From Psychrobacter piscatorii (GTDB lineage: Bacteria > Pseudomonadota > Gammaproteobacteria > Pseudomonadales > Moraxellaceae), in the NCBI RefSeq assembly GCF_904846415.1, contig NZ_CAJHAR010000010.1:1-64000 (forward strand): a stretch of 64,000 nucleotides of DNA, written 5' to 3'. The translations under genes were made by a program, and so were the position numbers. How positions within the stretch are numbered: the stretch's first letter is position 1; each line of letters opens with the position of its first letter. Positions 10,627 through 20,160 of this stretch are shown piece by piece. The notes below the pieces were generated by a model that saw only the letters and a list, made by a program, of their open reading frames with translations, made no database searches and was not told where the DNA came from.

Positions 10627-11742
10627 ATGCCCCTTATGACTGATAAAACCACTATAGAGCCTGACATGACCGATAACAATAACGACAATCGCCAACAACA
10701 ACTCGAGCATTGGTTGCAGCAAGTATTTGTAGATAAGACCTTTAATCTAGAAAGTTTACCGGGTGATGCGAGTGCACGCCGCTATCATCGTATTCAATTG
10801 CTAGAGGCTGATGGGTCAGGAGATACGCGTTATATCGTCATGGATTCTGCTGATGAGCAGGATGCCATGCGGCAGTTCATTAATGTTGCCAAGCTCATGT
10901 CGCCTGCAATCAATGTGCCGACGCTCATCGCACAAAATCTAGAAAAAGGTTTTTTGGTGCTACAAGACTTTGGTGTAGTAGAGTTTGCTCATTTGCTGAC
11001 TGATGCAACACCAGAGCAAATCGATGACTATTATCAGCTTGCCATGCAGACGTTAGTAGCGCTGCAAACGGTGACAGTCGAGACTGCAAAATTTCAGTAT
11101 CAGCTGCCAGATTACGATACGGCGTTATTAGATCGCGAAATGAACCTGTTTAGCGAGTGGTTTATTCCTTATATCGGCGTAGAGCTGAATGAGAAGGTAT
11201 GGGAAAACTTGAAATCGGCACTGATGAATGAAATCCTGCTGCAGCCACAAGTCATTGTGCATCGTGACTATCATAGTCGTAACCTCATGCAAGACCAAGC
11301 GGACACATCGCGCTTAGGTGTGATTGATTTTCAGGATGCCGTAATCGGCTCTTATACTTATGATTTAGTATCATTGGTACGCGATGCTTATGTTGAATGG
11401 CCAGAGCGTCAAGTATCTGCATGGATTAACGACTTTTGGCAGCTACAAAAGCAACAATCGCTAACCACAGCCGATAATGTGGTTCAGCTTGAAAACGACG
11501 TCAATGTAATGGGCGTACAGCGTCATTTAAAAGTACTAGGAATTTTTATTCGATTATCTGAACGCGATGGCAAAGATCGCTATTTGGCCGATATTCCCAA
11601 AGTCATGCGTGATTTAATTATTGAGTTAAACTGGCTGGCTGAACAAGGTAATGATGAGGTCAAGTATGCCGTCCTACCTTTTAATCAGTGGCTAAAAGAT
11701 GCTGTCGTACCTGCATACAAAGGTAAGTTTGCTTCAGCCTAG
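10627..11742 (+). CDS. amgK: N-acetylmuramate/N-acetylglucosamine kinase (AmgK)
   Basis: An aminoglycoside-phosphotransferase-fold sugar kinase of 371 residues that phosphorylates the anomeric carbon of MurNAc during peptidoglycan recycling. Motifs: VIVHRDYHSRNLMQ (catalytic Asp and Asn) and IDFQDAVIGSYTYDLVSL (metal-binding Asp). The murU gene follows 49 bases downstream, giving the two-step bypass to UDP-MurNAc known from Pseudomonas, which skips de novo synthesis by MurA/MurB. Three ATG codons (10627, 10636, 10666) could start it and none has a strong Shine-Dalgarno sequence; I kept the first. The location beside lptD-surA is conserved in pseudomonads. Confidence 0.92.
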   Translation: MPLMTDKTTIEPDMTDNNNDNRQQQLEHWLQQVFVDKTFNLESLPGDASARRYHRIQLLEADGSGDTRYIVMDSADEQDAMRQFINVAKLMSPAINVPTLIAQNLEKGFLVLQDFGVVEFAHLLTDATPEQIDDYYQLAMQTLVALQTVTVETAKFQYQLPDYDTALLDREMNLFSEWFIPYIGVELNEKVWENLKSALMNEILLQPQVIVHRDYHSRNLMQDQADTSRLGVIDFQDAVIGSYTYDLVSLVRDAYVEWPERQVSAWINDFWQLQKQQSLTTADNVVQLENDVNVMGVQRHLKVLGIFIRLSERDGKDRYLADIPKVMRDLIIELNWLAEQGNDEVKYAVLPFNQWLKDAVVPAYKGKFASA

Positions 11743-11791
11743 ATGATGCTCAATCAAATTAATGATATAAATAATAAAAATAGGAGTAAGC

Positions 11792-12535
11792 ATGTCTAGC
11801 TCTACGATTACACAAGCCATGATTTTGGCTGCTGGTAAGGGCACACGTCTGCGACCATTGACACTAGAAACGCCCAAGCCTTTGGTTGAAGTAGGTGGAC
11901 AGCCACTTATTGTCTGGCATATTAAAGCACTACAAGCCGCAGGTATTACCGATATCACGATCAATGCATCATGGCTGGCGGATAAGCTGATGGATACCTT
12001 AGGCGACGGTGCGCAATATGGGGTCAAACTACATTGGTCAATAGAAGGTGATGAACCGTTAGAGACGGCAGGTGGCATTTTTCAGGCATTACAGTCAGGA
12101 AAGCTGCGAGACGAGCCATTTATTCTCGTCAACTCTGATGTTTGGACGACCTATGATTTTGCTCAGTTGCGAGACTATACATTAGGAGCAGATCAGCGCG
12201 CGCATCTATTGTTGATTGACAATCCAGAGCACAATGATGGTGGTGATTTTGCTATCAATAATGGTCTTGCCAGCGAGCAGCCAGTTGGCAATGCGGACAA
12301 ATTCACTTTTGCTGGTATTAGCGTGATGTCTCCGACGTTGGTAGAGGGGCTCGTATCAGGACAGCCTGCTGCATTGGCACCATTACTTAAGCAAGCGATG
12401 ATTAAATTTCAGATTACTGCTGAAGTGATTACCGACAACTGGATCGACGTTGGTACAACTGAGCGCTTGGCACAAGTGAATGCGTTTATTGAAAAAAACG
12501 ATGCCGATAATCATCAAGGTCGAGTAAGTTCATAA
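11792..12535 (+). CDS. murU: N-acetylmuramate alpha-1-phosphate uridylyltransferase
   Basis: A 247-residue nucleotidyltransferase that converts MurNAc-1-phosphate and UTP to UDP-MurNAc, the step after AmgK. The N-terminal signature is ILAAGKGTRLRPLT, with ETPKPLVEV close behind. ETAGGI and FILVNSDVW (metal-binding Asp) follow, and the C-terminal WIDVGTTERL closes the fold. The start has AGGAG eight bases before it. It could be mistaken for other sugar-phosphate nucleotidyltransferases, but the amgK neighbour decides. Confidence 0.94.
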   Translation: MSSSTITQAMILAAGKGTRLRPLTLETPKPLVEVGGQPLIVWHIKALQAAGITDITINASWLADKLMDTLGDGAQYGVKLHWSIEGDEPLETAGGIFQALQSGKLRDEPFILVNSDVWTTYDFAQLRDYTLGADQRAHLLLIDNPEHNDGGDFAINNGLASEQPVGNADKFTFAGISVMSPTLVEGLVSGQPAALAPLLKQAMIKFQITAEVITDNWIDVGTTERLAQVNAFIEKNDADNHQGRVSS

Positions 12536-12562
12536 GATAAGCAAAAATACACTGGTAAACAC

Positions 12563-12598
12563 AAAAAAGCAGCGTTGATTATTCAACGCTGCTTTTTT
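12563..12598. terminator. murU terminator
   Basis: A perfect 16-bp stem AAAAAAGCAGCGTTGA / TCAACGCTGCTTTTTT with a TTAT loop, 28 bases after murU. The symmetric tracts could also stop cyd operon transcripts from the other side. Confidence 0.92.
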
Positions 12599-12729
12599 AC
12601 ACAGATGATTTCTATATCGTATCCAATCTTTATCAATAGAAATGAAGAGTGAATACAAGGGCTAGCAAATTGAGAGCGTAGCACATAGGTAACGACATTA
12701 TCTGGTAACAGTATTGTCTGATAACCGTG

Positions 12730-12861
12730 TTAAACGCCCATTGCCAGCTTAATCAATTGGGCAATCGTAAAAATCGTCAAAAATCCTGCGGCATATAAGC
12801 CCAGGAACCAAGCCCATTGTCTTTGCTTTTTACTCAAATGTTTTTTACTGAGATTTTTCAT
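12730..12861 (-). CDS. Small DUF2474-type membrane subunit of cytochrome bd oxidase
   Basis: A 43-residue reading frame starting MKNLSKKHLSKKQRQWAWF. It has a basic N-terminus, a Trp-Ala-Trp-Phe boundary and one membrane helix (FLGLYAAGFLTIFTIAQLI), and ends LAMGV. AAGAGG stands six bases upstream of the ATG. It follows cydB by 92 bases on the same strand. The single-helix pattern W-x-WF-x5-Y-x-AG and the place after cydB match the DUF2474 family, a CydX-like accessory of CIO-type oxidases. The family call is from memory of the pattern. It probably stabilises the oxidase. Confidence 0.8.
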   Translation of the reverse strand: MKNLSKKHLSKKQRQWAWFLGLYAAGFLTIFTIAQLIKLAMGV

Positions 12862-12953
12862 AAAGACCTCTTGTCTGACAAATTGAGCACAGGTGCCACA
12901 AAAATGTGTAGCACCTGCTTATCTCATTACTAGCTGCTTGTCATTTACGATGA

Positions 12954-13970
12954 CTAGTACATATGTTCGTGATCAGTTTTGCCCTTGAACACATAGTACG
13001 CATAAGCAGTATAACTTAAGATGATAGGTAACATGATTACCGCACCCACCAACATAAATGATAGCGATGTATCGGCAGCCGCAGCCTCATGTAGAGTCAT
13101 CTGATAGGGCACGATATAAGGGAACATCGCCACACACACCCCAATATAACCCATCAAAAACAGCGCGACAGTCAATAAGAAAGGACGGTATTCACGCTCT
13201 GTAGTCAAATCTTTACGCATGATAAAGAACAATATGAGTGCAATAATCGGCATCGGCGCTAAGTAAGGCAAGCGTGCTAGGGTGAACCAATTTTCAAGCG
13301 CTTCAATGTCTGAGAAGTACATAAAGATCGTCACGATAATCATTGCGACAACCAGTGCTGACAATAACCACCCTGAGATTTTTCTTGCCCAGACCTGCAA
13401 GTCATGTTCTGTCTTTAAGATCAGCCACGTCGAGCCTAATAGCGCATAACCAATGATGACCGCAATACCACTGACAATCGAAAAGGTCGTGAGCCAGTCA
13501 AAGGGACCACCCGTGAACAGACGATTACTGGCATCAAGACCATGTACCAACGAGCCAAGCATCACCCCTTGAAAGAAGGCAGCAGTGATTGAGCCGACAA
13601 AAAACAAAGAGTCCCATATGTAGCGATGCGTGCTAGATTTGAAACGAAACTCAAACGCCACGCCACGCAAGATCAGACCAACCAGCATCAAAAATACAGG
13701 CAAGTACAGCCCTGTCATGATGATGCCGTAAGCGACTGGGAAAGCTGCGAATAGACCGCCGCCACCCAATACCAGCCACGTCTCATTACCATCCCAGAAT
13801 GGGGCGATAGAGTTCATCATGCGGCTACGATTTTTGTCTGAGCCTGCAAATGGAAATAAAATACCACAGCCTAAATCAAAGCCATCAAGCAGTACATAAA
13901 TAAAGACTGCAAGCGCAATCAATCCACCCCAAATTAAGGGTAAGTCTAATACATCACCGAAATTAAACAT
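12954..13970 (-). CDS. cydB: Cytochrome bd-type quinol oxidase subunit II
   Basis: A 338-residue protein with about eight membrane helices and the N-terminal LPLIWGGLIALAVFIYVLLD-GFDLG signature of CydB/CioB. PFWDGNETWLVLGGGGLFAAFP is the conserved loop. It pairs with CydA to reduce oxygen with ubiquinol at low oxygen tension. Its ATG overlaps the cydA stop by one base (TAATG), so translation is probably coupled. Confidence 0.97.
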   Translation of the reverse strand: MFNFGDVLDLPLIWGGLIALAVFIYVLLDGFDLGCGILFPFAGSDKNRSRMMNSIAPFWDGNETWLVLGGGGLFAAFPVAYGIIMTGLYLPVFLMLVGLILRGVAFEFRFKSSTHRYIWDSLFFVGSITAAFFQGVMLGSLVHGLDASNRLFTGGPFDWLTTFSIVSGIAVIIGYALLGSTWLILKTEHDLQVWARKISGWLLSALVVAMIIVTIFMYFSDIEALENWFTLARLPYLAPMPIIALILFFIMRKDLTTEREYRPFLLTVALFLMGYIGVCVAMFPYIVPYQMTLHEAAAADTSLSFMLVGAVIMLPIILSYTAYAYYVFKGKTDHEHMY

Positions 13971-15469
13971 TAGCGTAACCCTCCATCATCGATGTCATCT
14001 GCTGGTGTGTCGATATCTTGCTTGGTAGTGTGACCAGCAGGATCATTATCTCCGCTCAGCGTGCGACCTTGACCTTCGGTTACTGAATGCTCGTAGAAAT
14101 TATCTTCGGCAGGATCGGTATAAGGTTTTGGCCCTTGACCAATCAAGCGCAAGATATAAAAGCTACCTGCACCAAAAACAAAGGTATAGACGATAATAAA
14201 GCCGATCAATGTGGTGGCAACTTGTTGGGCCGCTACAGGTGACATGCTTTCAGCTGTACGGATTACACCATAGACTGTCCATGGCTGACGACCTGTTTCG
14301 GTGACAAACCAACCGGCAAGTAGCGCGATAAAGCCAAGCGGCGTCATCATCATCCATGCACGGTGGAACAGCTTGCTGTCAGGATTGAACTGCTGTTTTT
14401 TAAAGTATTTATAGACACTAAATAGACCCACAAGCACCATTAACATACCAATGCCAACCATAATACGGAAGGCCCAAAACACAATAATAACGTGTGGTTG
14501 GTCTTCTGGTGCCCAGTTTTTGAGACCCTTCACTTCACCATCTAACGAATGGGTGAGGATCAAACCTGTGACATAAGGGATTTTTACTTCGTATTTATTG
14601 GTTTGATTTTCTTGATCAGGAATCGCAAAGAGACGTAATGCCGCGCCGCGCTCATCTTCCCAAATACCTTCCATGGCTGCGACTTTGGCAGGCTGATGCT
14701 CGAGGGTGTTTAGCCCATGCTCATCACCGATTAATACCTGCGCAGGTGCCACAAAAATCGCCATGATCATCGCCATGCCCAACATCACGCGGCCATGTTT
14801 TCGGTGTTCGATGTGTTTTTTGGATTGTAGATAATAAGCACCAATACCACCGACCACAAAAGCAGTCGTCAAGAAAGCAGCGGTCATCATGTGTGCGTAG
14901 CGGTAGGGGAATGAGGGGTTAAAAATAATCTCAAGCCAGTTGGTTGGATAGAGCAGACCATCAGCACCGACCATGAAGCCTTGCGGCGTCTGCATAAAGC
15001 TGTTGGCGGCCAAAATCCAAAACCCTGAGATCAACGTACCGATAGCGACGGTTGCAGTAGCTACAAAGTGCATGCGCTTACTAACGCGGCCCCAACCGAA
15101 GAGCATGATGCCCAAAAAGGAGGCTTCTAAGAAAAATGCAGTCAGTACTTCATAAGCGAGCAGTGGGCCTAAGACGTTACCCGCCTTATCTGAAAAGACT
15201 GCCCAGTTGGTCCCGAACTGGTAAGACATTACCACCCCTGAAACCACACCCATACCAAACACCACGGCAAATATTTTTACCCAGTGTTTGTAGACTTCCG
15301 CAAAAACAGGATTGCCTGTTTTTAACCAGCGAAACTCAAGTACGGTCAGCCAGCTGGCAAGTCCAATAGAAAAAGCGGGAAAGACGATATGAAAAGAGAC
15401 AACAAAAGCGAACTGGATGCGCGCGAGGGTCAGCGCATCGAGCTGGTCAATCATAAACGTAGCGAACAT
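13970..15469 (-). CDS. cydA: Cytochrome bd-type quinol oxidase subunit I, CIO-like
   Basis: The haem-bearing, quinol-binding subunit. At 499 residues it is slightly short, because the periplasmic Q-loop after VGADGLLYPTNWLEIIFNPS lacks the long insertion of E. coli CydA. The N-terminus LDALTLARIQFAFVVSFHIVFPAFSIGLAS resembles Pseudomonas CioA. The haem-ligand His is in SFHIVFP, another in YRYAHMM, and the conserved GRQPWTVYGVIRTAES is present. The last 40 residues are polar. The start may be at 15469 or at the ATG five codons on; neither has a good Shine-Dalgarno sequence. The gene might equally be named cioA. Confidence 0.94.
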   Translation of the reverse strand: MFATFMIDQLDALTLARIQFAFVVSFHIVFPAFSIGLASWLTVLEFRWLKTGNPVFAEVYKHWVKIFAVVFGMGVVSGVVMSYQFGTNWAVFSDKAGNVLGPLLAYEVLTAFFLEASFLGIMLFGWGRVSKRMHFVATATVAIGTLISGFWILAANSFMQTPQGFMVGADGLLYPTNWLEIIFNPSFPYRYAHMMTAAFLTTAFVVGGIGAYYLQSKKHIEHRKHGRVMLGMAMIMAIFVAPAQVLIGDEHGLNTLEHQPAKVAAMEGIWEDERGAALRLFAIPDQENQTNKYEVKIPYVTGLILTHSLDGEVKGLKNWAPEDQPHVIIVFWAFRIMVGIGMLMVLVGLFSVYKYFKKQQFNPDSKLFHRAWMMMTPLGFIALLAGWFVTETGRQPWTVYGVIRTAESMSPVAAQQVATTLIGFIIVYTFVFGAGSFYILRLIGQGPKPYTDPAEDNFYEHSVTEGQGRTLSGDNDPAGHTTKQDIDTPADDIDDGGLR

Positions 15470-15921
15470 AAACGGTTACTCTCATCTGTTAGCTGAATAG
15501 CGCTGGCTTCCGTACAACGCTTAAGTAACTGTCCGTAACTGTACATAAATCAAGGTGACAAAGATTACGGGCAATGGCTCAATGACGCAAAACTTTACTT
15601 TAGCAACATTAGGCATAAATTGTGGCTAAGCTTGCGACTCACTGTTTAGCTGAATTGAATAATTTATGTCCCTATAAATTCATATATTACAGTCATGTGC
15701 TATATATATTATGCGCTTCCCTAGATAGTCACGCAACCCATGCCGTTAGACAGCTACATACCTAGGAGTCATTAAAACAATCATAAAACACCCTTGAAAA
15801 TAAAATTAACCTTATTAATAACAATGACTTGGGAATAGCGGATATTTTTCATAAAACATCTGTTCTGTTTATCACTTGGTGTCCCATGCATTAAAATGTT
15901 CCCCAATAACAAAAACATACA
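15470..15921. other. Intergenic region upstream of cydA
   Basis: About 450 bases upstream of cydA that also form the downstream end of the next minus-strand gene. A ten-base direct repeat (GTAACTGTCC / GTAACTGTAC, near 15525) and an FNR/ANR half-site (minus strand TTGAT, near 15550) are visible. No complete TTGAT-N4-ATCAA box was found and no clear terminator. Confidence 0.35.
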
Positions 15922-18393
15922 TCATTCTTGTAACTGTTTATGCAAAATCCGTCGCAGCGTCAAAATAGTTTGTGGATTGGTTTGAATACTATGACCGCCA
16001 TTGATAACGGTTTCAGAGGCGGCGCCATCTAGGTGAGCACTGGTATAGGGAACAATGCCATCTGATAAACGTTGGGTTAGGGCCTGACTGATATTTTTAT
16101 CAACAGTGACGGCAGCGACCAGTGGCTCAGGAGGCAGCTCTGATGTGTCCTCTGACACGCTGACACTTGCGCGCTCGTCTTTAGCGTCTTCTTCTACCGC
16201 TTGCGATAAATCAATTTTGGCACCGTCAGGCTGTGCTTGAGCCAGTCCTTTGGTGATATCAGCATCATTGTTGGCAATAATTGAATGATAAGTCACACGG
16301 CTATTGATTGTCAGATCTTTGGTTAATTCGATAAAAGAAGACTTGTCACTGAGCTGACTGGCACCATTTTGTAGATATAAAGCGCCTAATGGGTTTTGCG
16401 CCAGATCCCCTTGCGTGGCAATCGTCGCTAAGTTATCAGTCACGGTCTTGACCAAACCGACTGGTAAATAAACAATACGGCGCAGCGCCCGCGTAAACCA
16501 GCGGTCTGCATAGTCAGTGCCGCGAAAAGGTGCAGATAAAAAGACAGCGGTGTCTACTTGTGGCAAGGATTGTAGCTCAAACCGTTTTTTTAATTCCTTT
16601 TCACCAAACGATTCTTTTAGTGCATCGCGGATTTGCCGTTTCTCGCTACTAGAGAGAATGTCTTGATCATCAAGTCTGTCCAAATCATCGACCAAATTGT
16701 CATCGGATAGCATCATGCGCGCGATAATGGCTCCCATGCTGTGGCTAATGATCACGCTGTTTTTACTGGCGCGATTTTGTCCTGTTGGGTCCGTCTGCTC
16801 GTAGGTCGTGTTGATTAATTGCTGAATCTGATAGCGGTTTTCTAAAATAGGCAAGTTGGTTGGATAAAATATTTGCCAAACTTGGTAATTGTCGCGCAGC
16901 TTATCATCATTGAGAATATCGTTGGTGAGATTGACCCACGTGGCTGGGCTAGAGGCCAGACCATGCAGCATAATGATGACACGTTTGTCAGGGTCATAAG
17001 GTTCGAGCATAAACAGTTTGGGTAGACGAGCATCTGGCTGGCGCGTGATGAGGTTCAAATAACCCACACTATCCAACTGGTTTTCTGCCAGCCACATTCC
17101 ATACCCTGCTGAGAAGTTGGCTGCTAATGGATAGTTATCGTTAAGAATATTGACGGTTTCAGTTTGGTATGGATTGTATAGATGGATATCGAGCTGGCGA
17201 CTGCTCAGCACATCCAGCACGCTATCACCACTTGGTTTGATCAAACCAGTCAGCAGTAGATGACCGGTAGGGTAAATGCGTGAGCTTGGCTCGCTATCCT
17301 TTGTATTGTCACTCTCATTGGCTAATCGACCCGATAGTGATGATGACAATAACTGGCGAATCGTGGTGGTGTAACGATCATCCAGAGAAGCAACTAAGCT
17401 GATACCTAAACCGGGACGTTTGCTAACAGAGTTCAGCCCAGAGAGACGTAGCTCGTAAGTAGAAACTAAGTCGGCTAGCGCAGAGTCTTGCTTATGAGCA
17501 TTTTGCAAATAGTTGTTTTCATTGGGCAAATAGATGCCGAGGTCATAATCATCTACTTGTACTTTCATGACCTTGACTTGGTCGATCGCTTTACCTTTTA
17601 GCGGGGCTCGGTTGGCAATCGCTGCTTGATCGCTGCTATCGCGCTTGGCAGAAGGGATGGTTAAGTATTCTACTTTTGTGCCATTCATCAGTTTATCTGA
17701 GTTTTCGGTCGATCGATAAAGCTGCGTGATGACATCATTGCTGGCAGCGTTGTAGATATCTTGGGTCTGAATATCGTTGTCAGTTGGGATGCGGGTTTGC
17801 GTGTGAGCACTACTATAGCTTTCATCAGCACCCTCAAAATCATGAGTCAGACTGTCATAAAACAAATAGGTATAGCTATATTTAACCGCATCAAACAGTC
17901 TATCCTGATAGTTGTTTAAGCAAAGATTGGTCTCTTCTTGCTGCGTTTTGGCATCATCGTCGCTCAAAGGCGCATTGGCATAGTATGGGTCAAGTGGTGG
18001 ACGGGCAAGTGCATTGCGGCAGTTTTGTGAATCAGCAAGCTGGCGCGCCTTTGCGTAGTGCAGTTCTGCAAAAATCGCCAGTGCAGGTCGATAGTGTTTA
18101 TTTAAAATGCTATCCGTGAGCTGAGTCAAGCACAAGTCGAACTGCTGCATACAAGCTTGCTCGTTAAGACCTGCCGATAGCAAGGCAGATGCCGTATCGC
18201 TGCTTAGTTGATTGTCAGTGACGATATTACCGCGCTGTGCTGAGATGGTCTTGGCCGATGCTTGTTTTTCCACCGAGACGACACTACAGGCTGGTAGCAG
18301 CATTGCCGCTGTCAGTAATGCGACTGAGGCGATAGGCAGCATTTTTTTATTGGCTTGCGTTACCGTGTTTTTGCTAGTGCTAGCAGAAGTCAT
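15922..18393 (-). CDS. Large alpha/beta-hydrolase lipoprotein (lipase/esterase-like)
   Basis: An 823-residue protein. A lipoprotein signal (hydrophobic VALLTAAMLLPAC, lipobox LPAC at about residue 36) would anchor it to a membrane. A long N-terminal region (residues 60-450) has no fold I recognise. The hydrolase domain starts near residue 465 with IIMLHGLASSPATWVNL (oxyanion HG), then SVIISHSMGAIIARMM with the nucleophile Ser in S-H-S-M-G. A His in GGHSIQTNP near the C-terminus is the likely triad member. An acidic insertion (EEDAKDERASVSVSED) precedes it. The architecture recalls PGAP1/lipase-like proteins; the substrate is unknown. Confidence 0.8.
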   Translation of the reverse strand: MTSASTSKNTVTQANKKMLPIASVALLTAAMLLPACSVVSVEKQASAKTISAQRGNIVTDNQLSSDTASALLSAGLNEQACMQQFDLCLTQLTDSILNKHYRPALAIFAELHYAKARQLADSQNCRNALARPPLDPYYANAPLSDDDAKTQQEETNLCLNNYQDRLFDAVKYSYTYLFYDSLTHDFEGADESYSSAHTQTRIPTDNDIQTQDIYNAASNDVITQLYRSTENSDKLMNGTKVEYLTIPSAKRDSSDQAAIANRAPLKGKAIDQVKVMKVQVDDYDLGIYLPNENNYLQNAHKQDSALADLVSTYELRLSGLNSVSKRPGLGISLVASLDDRYTTTIRQLLSSSLSGRLANESDNTKDSEPSSRIYPTGHLLLTGLIKPSGDSVLDVLSSRQLDIHLYNPYQTETVNILNDNYPLAANFSAGYGMWLAENQLDSVGYLNLITRQPDARLPKLFMLEPYDPDKRVIIMLHGLASSPATWVNLTNDILNDDKLRDNYQVWQIFYPTNLPILENRYQIQQLINTTYEQTDPTGQNRASKNSVIISHSMGAIIARMMLSDDNLVDDLDRLDDQDILSSSEKRQIRDALKESFGEKELKKRFELQSLPQVDTAVFLSAPFRGTDYADRWFTRALRRIVYLPVGLVKTVTDNLATIATQGDLAQNPLGALYLQNGASQLSDKSSFIELTKDLTINSRVTYHSIIANNDADITKGLAQAQPDGAKIDLSQAVEEDAKDERASVSVSEDTSELPPEPLVAAVTVDKNISQALTQRLSDGIVPYTSAHLDGAASETVINGGHSIQTNPQTILTLRRILHKQLQE

Positions 18394-18763
18394 AGGTCAG
18401 TCCGGTAAAAAAGTAGTTATGAGAAAACCAGCAATGGAAGTGCTCTTGGTTATAATAGAGTTTAGCGTAACTTTTGATATTAGACTATTTTATTTGAAGG
18501 GTTATAACCAAGCGTTATGTATCGAATGACTTTTTCAAATGATGGTTATTGTTTTGAAATAGGCTTAAACTTTTGGTTAAAAAGGGCGTTTATTTAGATA
18601 AAGTAGAAAAAGACAAGGTTCTGTGCAAGCAGGTTTCTATTAGGCACAAAAAAGCTAGACACAAAAAAGCGCCTTTGCTTTATATTCATAAAAACAAAGG
18701 CGCTAGGTATTCTAAGGCTATAAAACTATTTATTCATCTTTAGTATAGACAAACAATATCAAT
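18394..18763. other. Intergenic region between lipase-like gene and repeat protein
   Basis: It contains the promoter side of the lipase-like gene and the terminator of the next minus-strand gene. The 11-base word CACAAAAAAGC occurs twice, 15 bases apart (18645 and 18660). Nothing else stands out. Confidence 0.4.
18664..18704 (-). terminator. Terminator of the repeat-protein gene
   Basis: The stem AGCGCCTTTG / CAAAGGCGCT (10 bp) has a 17-base loop. On the minus strand it is followed by TTTTT, 60 bases past the stop codon at 18764. Confidence 0.75.
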
Positions 18764-19942
18764 TTAGGCACCTGGTTTGACATTGATATCTGGTGCAGGG
18801 ATGTCCCAAATGTAGAATTTGCCATCTTCAACCAGTTTGATTTGCTGAGGAATCACGGTGTTGTTAGGGTATTTTGCTTCAAGACGACGTAGGCGCTCTA
18901 AAGCGTTAGCACGGCGATCACTAAGTAGGTCTGACTGTGCCAAGCTTTGCTCTGCTTCGGTATAACCTAGCGATACGGCGCGGTCTAGATATTTTTGGCC
19001 TTCTTTAAACCCGCCACCTTCTGATAGCATCATGCCATATAAGAAATTGGCTTCACCGCTATCTGGTTGAATTTTGATGGCACGGTCAACATACTGTCCG
19101 CCGCGTACCGTGTAGTCTGAGCCTAAGTCTAGATTACGACCCATACCGTTTAGCTTGGCTGCGCGAATCAATACATCGTAAGACGCATTTGGTGATTTGG
19201 CGTAAGGCTCGATCCAATCGGCCAATACTTTGATTTTTTCGCGAGTATAATGGCGCTGAGTGCGGTTAGGGAAGTTTGGTGGATAGTGACGAGCATTCGG
19301 TGAGACGTCTGCGATGAAATCATCAAGCAAGCTGACGTCGAGCTTGTCAGTACCTAGGCCTTTTTGTTGTGGAATCAAGACGGTTTTGATAAAGCTCACA
19401 TCTGAGAGCTGTACTTGTGGCGTTGGAATATTCGAGAGCTGACCACTGCGCAGATCAATACCAGTCGCAGTCATCGGGCCTGGCTCGTAGACGCGAGTGG
19501 TACCGCTGATCACAGGGGCGTTAGCTGGATTCATCATTTGCGATGCTGGTGGCTGAGCGGCGCTGATGGGTACACGATTTGGTTGAGTACTGTTTGATTG
19601 CATCATCTGTGCTGCCTGTGCCGTGCTCAAAGGCGTACGGTTAGGCTGAGTGTTGCTTGACGGCATCATTGGCGGAGTACCAACTGACTGAGCGCTATTA
19701 GCAGGCGTAGCATCTGTTGTGCTTTGAGCTGTGCTGGCCGTTGCACCTGGCCTTGCCAGACGAATCACACGTTTGCTGGAATCTATAGCGCTCGGTACAG
19801 CAGGTGTTGATGTAGCAGTAGTGTCGGTTTCTGCGGCATTCACAGGCGCAGAAAGCATCATTGCACAGGCGGCTGCAAGCGCAGTCAAGGTTGCAAGCTT
19901 CGGTGACTTGGGAGACGCGCTATTAGAGAGAGTTGCTTTCAT
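18764..19942 (-). CDS. Secreted TPR/Sel1-like repeat protein
   Basis: About 392 residues. The signal peptide ends at APVNAAETD. A Ser/Thr/Pro/Gln-rich stretch follows (residues 40-150) that contains an internal repeat: SNTQPNRTPLSTAQ and SNSTQPNRVPISAAQ, with MMPS/MMQS before each. The C-terminal half (from about residue 215) is helical with TPR-like units (EANFLYGMMLSEGGGFKEGQ, YLDRAVSLGYTEAEQSLAQ). The role is unknown; a periplasmic scaffold is the simplest reading. I use the second ATG (19942) because the first, at 19951, would have only three bases to the AAGG ribosome-binding motif; this choice is uncertain. Confidence 0.7.
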   Translation of the reverse strand: MKATLSNSASPKSPKLATLTALAAACAMMLSAPVNAAETDTTATSTPAVPSAIDSSKRVIRLARPGATASTAQSTTDATPANSAQSVGTPPMMPSSNTQPNRTPLSTAQAAQMMQSNSTQPNRVPISAAQPPASQMMNPANAPVISGTTRVYEPGPMTATGIDLRSGQLSNIPTPQVQLSDVSFIKTVLIPQQKGLGTDKLDVSLLDDFIADVSPNARHYPPNFPNRTQRHYTREKIKVLADWIEPYAKSPNASYDVLIRAAKLNGMGRNLDLGSDYTVRGGQYVDRAIKIQPDSGEANFLYGMMLSEGGGFKEGQKYLDRAVSLGYTEAEQSLAQSDLLSDRRANALERLRRLEAKYPNNTVIPQQIKLVEDGKFYIWDIPAPDINVKPGA

Positions 19943-20160
19943 AAAAATCATTACCTTATTTAATTTATTTAGTCGTTATTTATTCATTAATCGGTTGATA
20001 GTCAGGATATATTTTTGCTGCAAAATCGTACAAATTTTTAATACCCTAGCAAATTAAGCTTTGCGCTATCTGTGGTAGGATTGTTACTCGCTGGTGTTGA
20101 GCAAATCTAGCAGTGTTAGTTAGACCAGCCATGCCATCGACGAATTTATTATATTTACCT

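Noticed and set aside
15540..15570. FNR/ANR box upstream of cydA
   Set aside because: Only one half-site (TTGAT) is present; the other half does not match.
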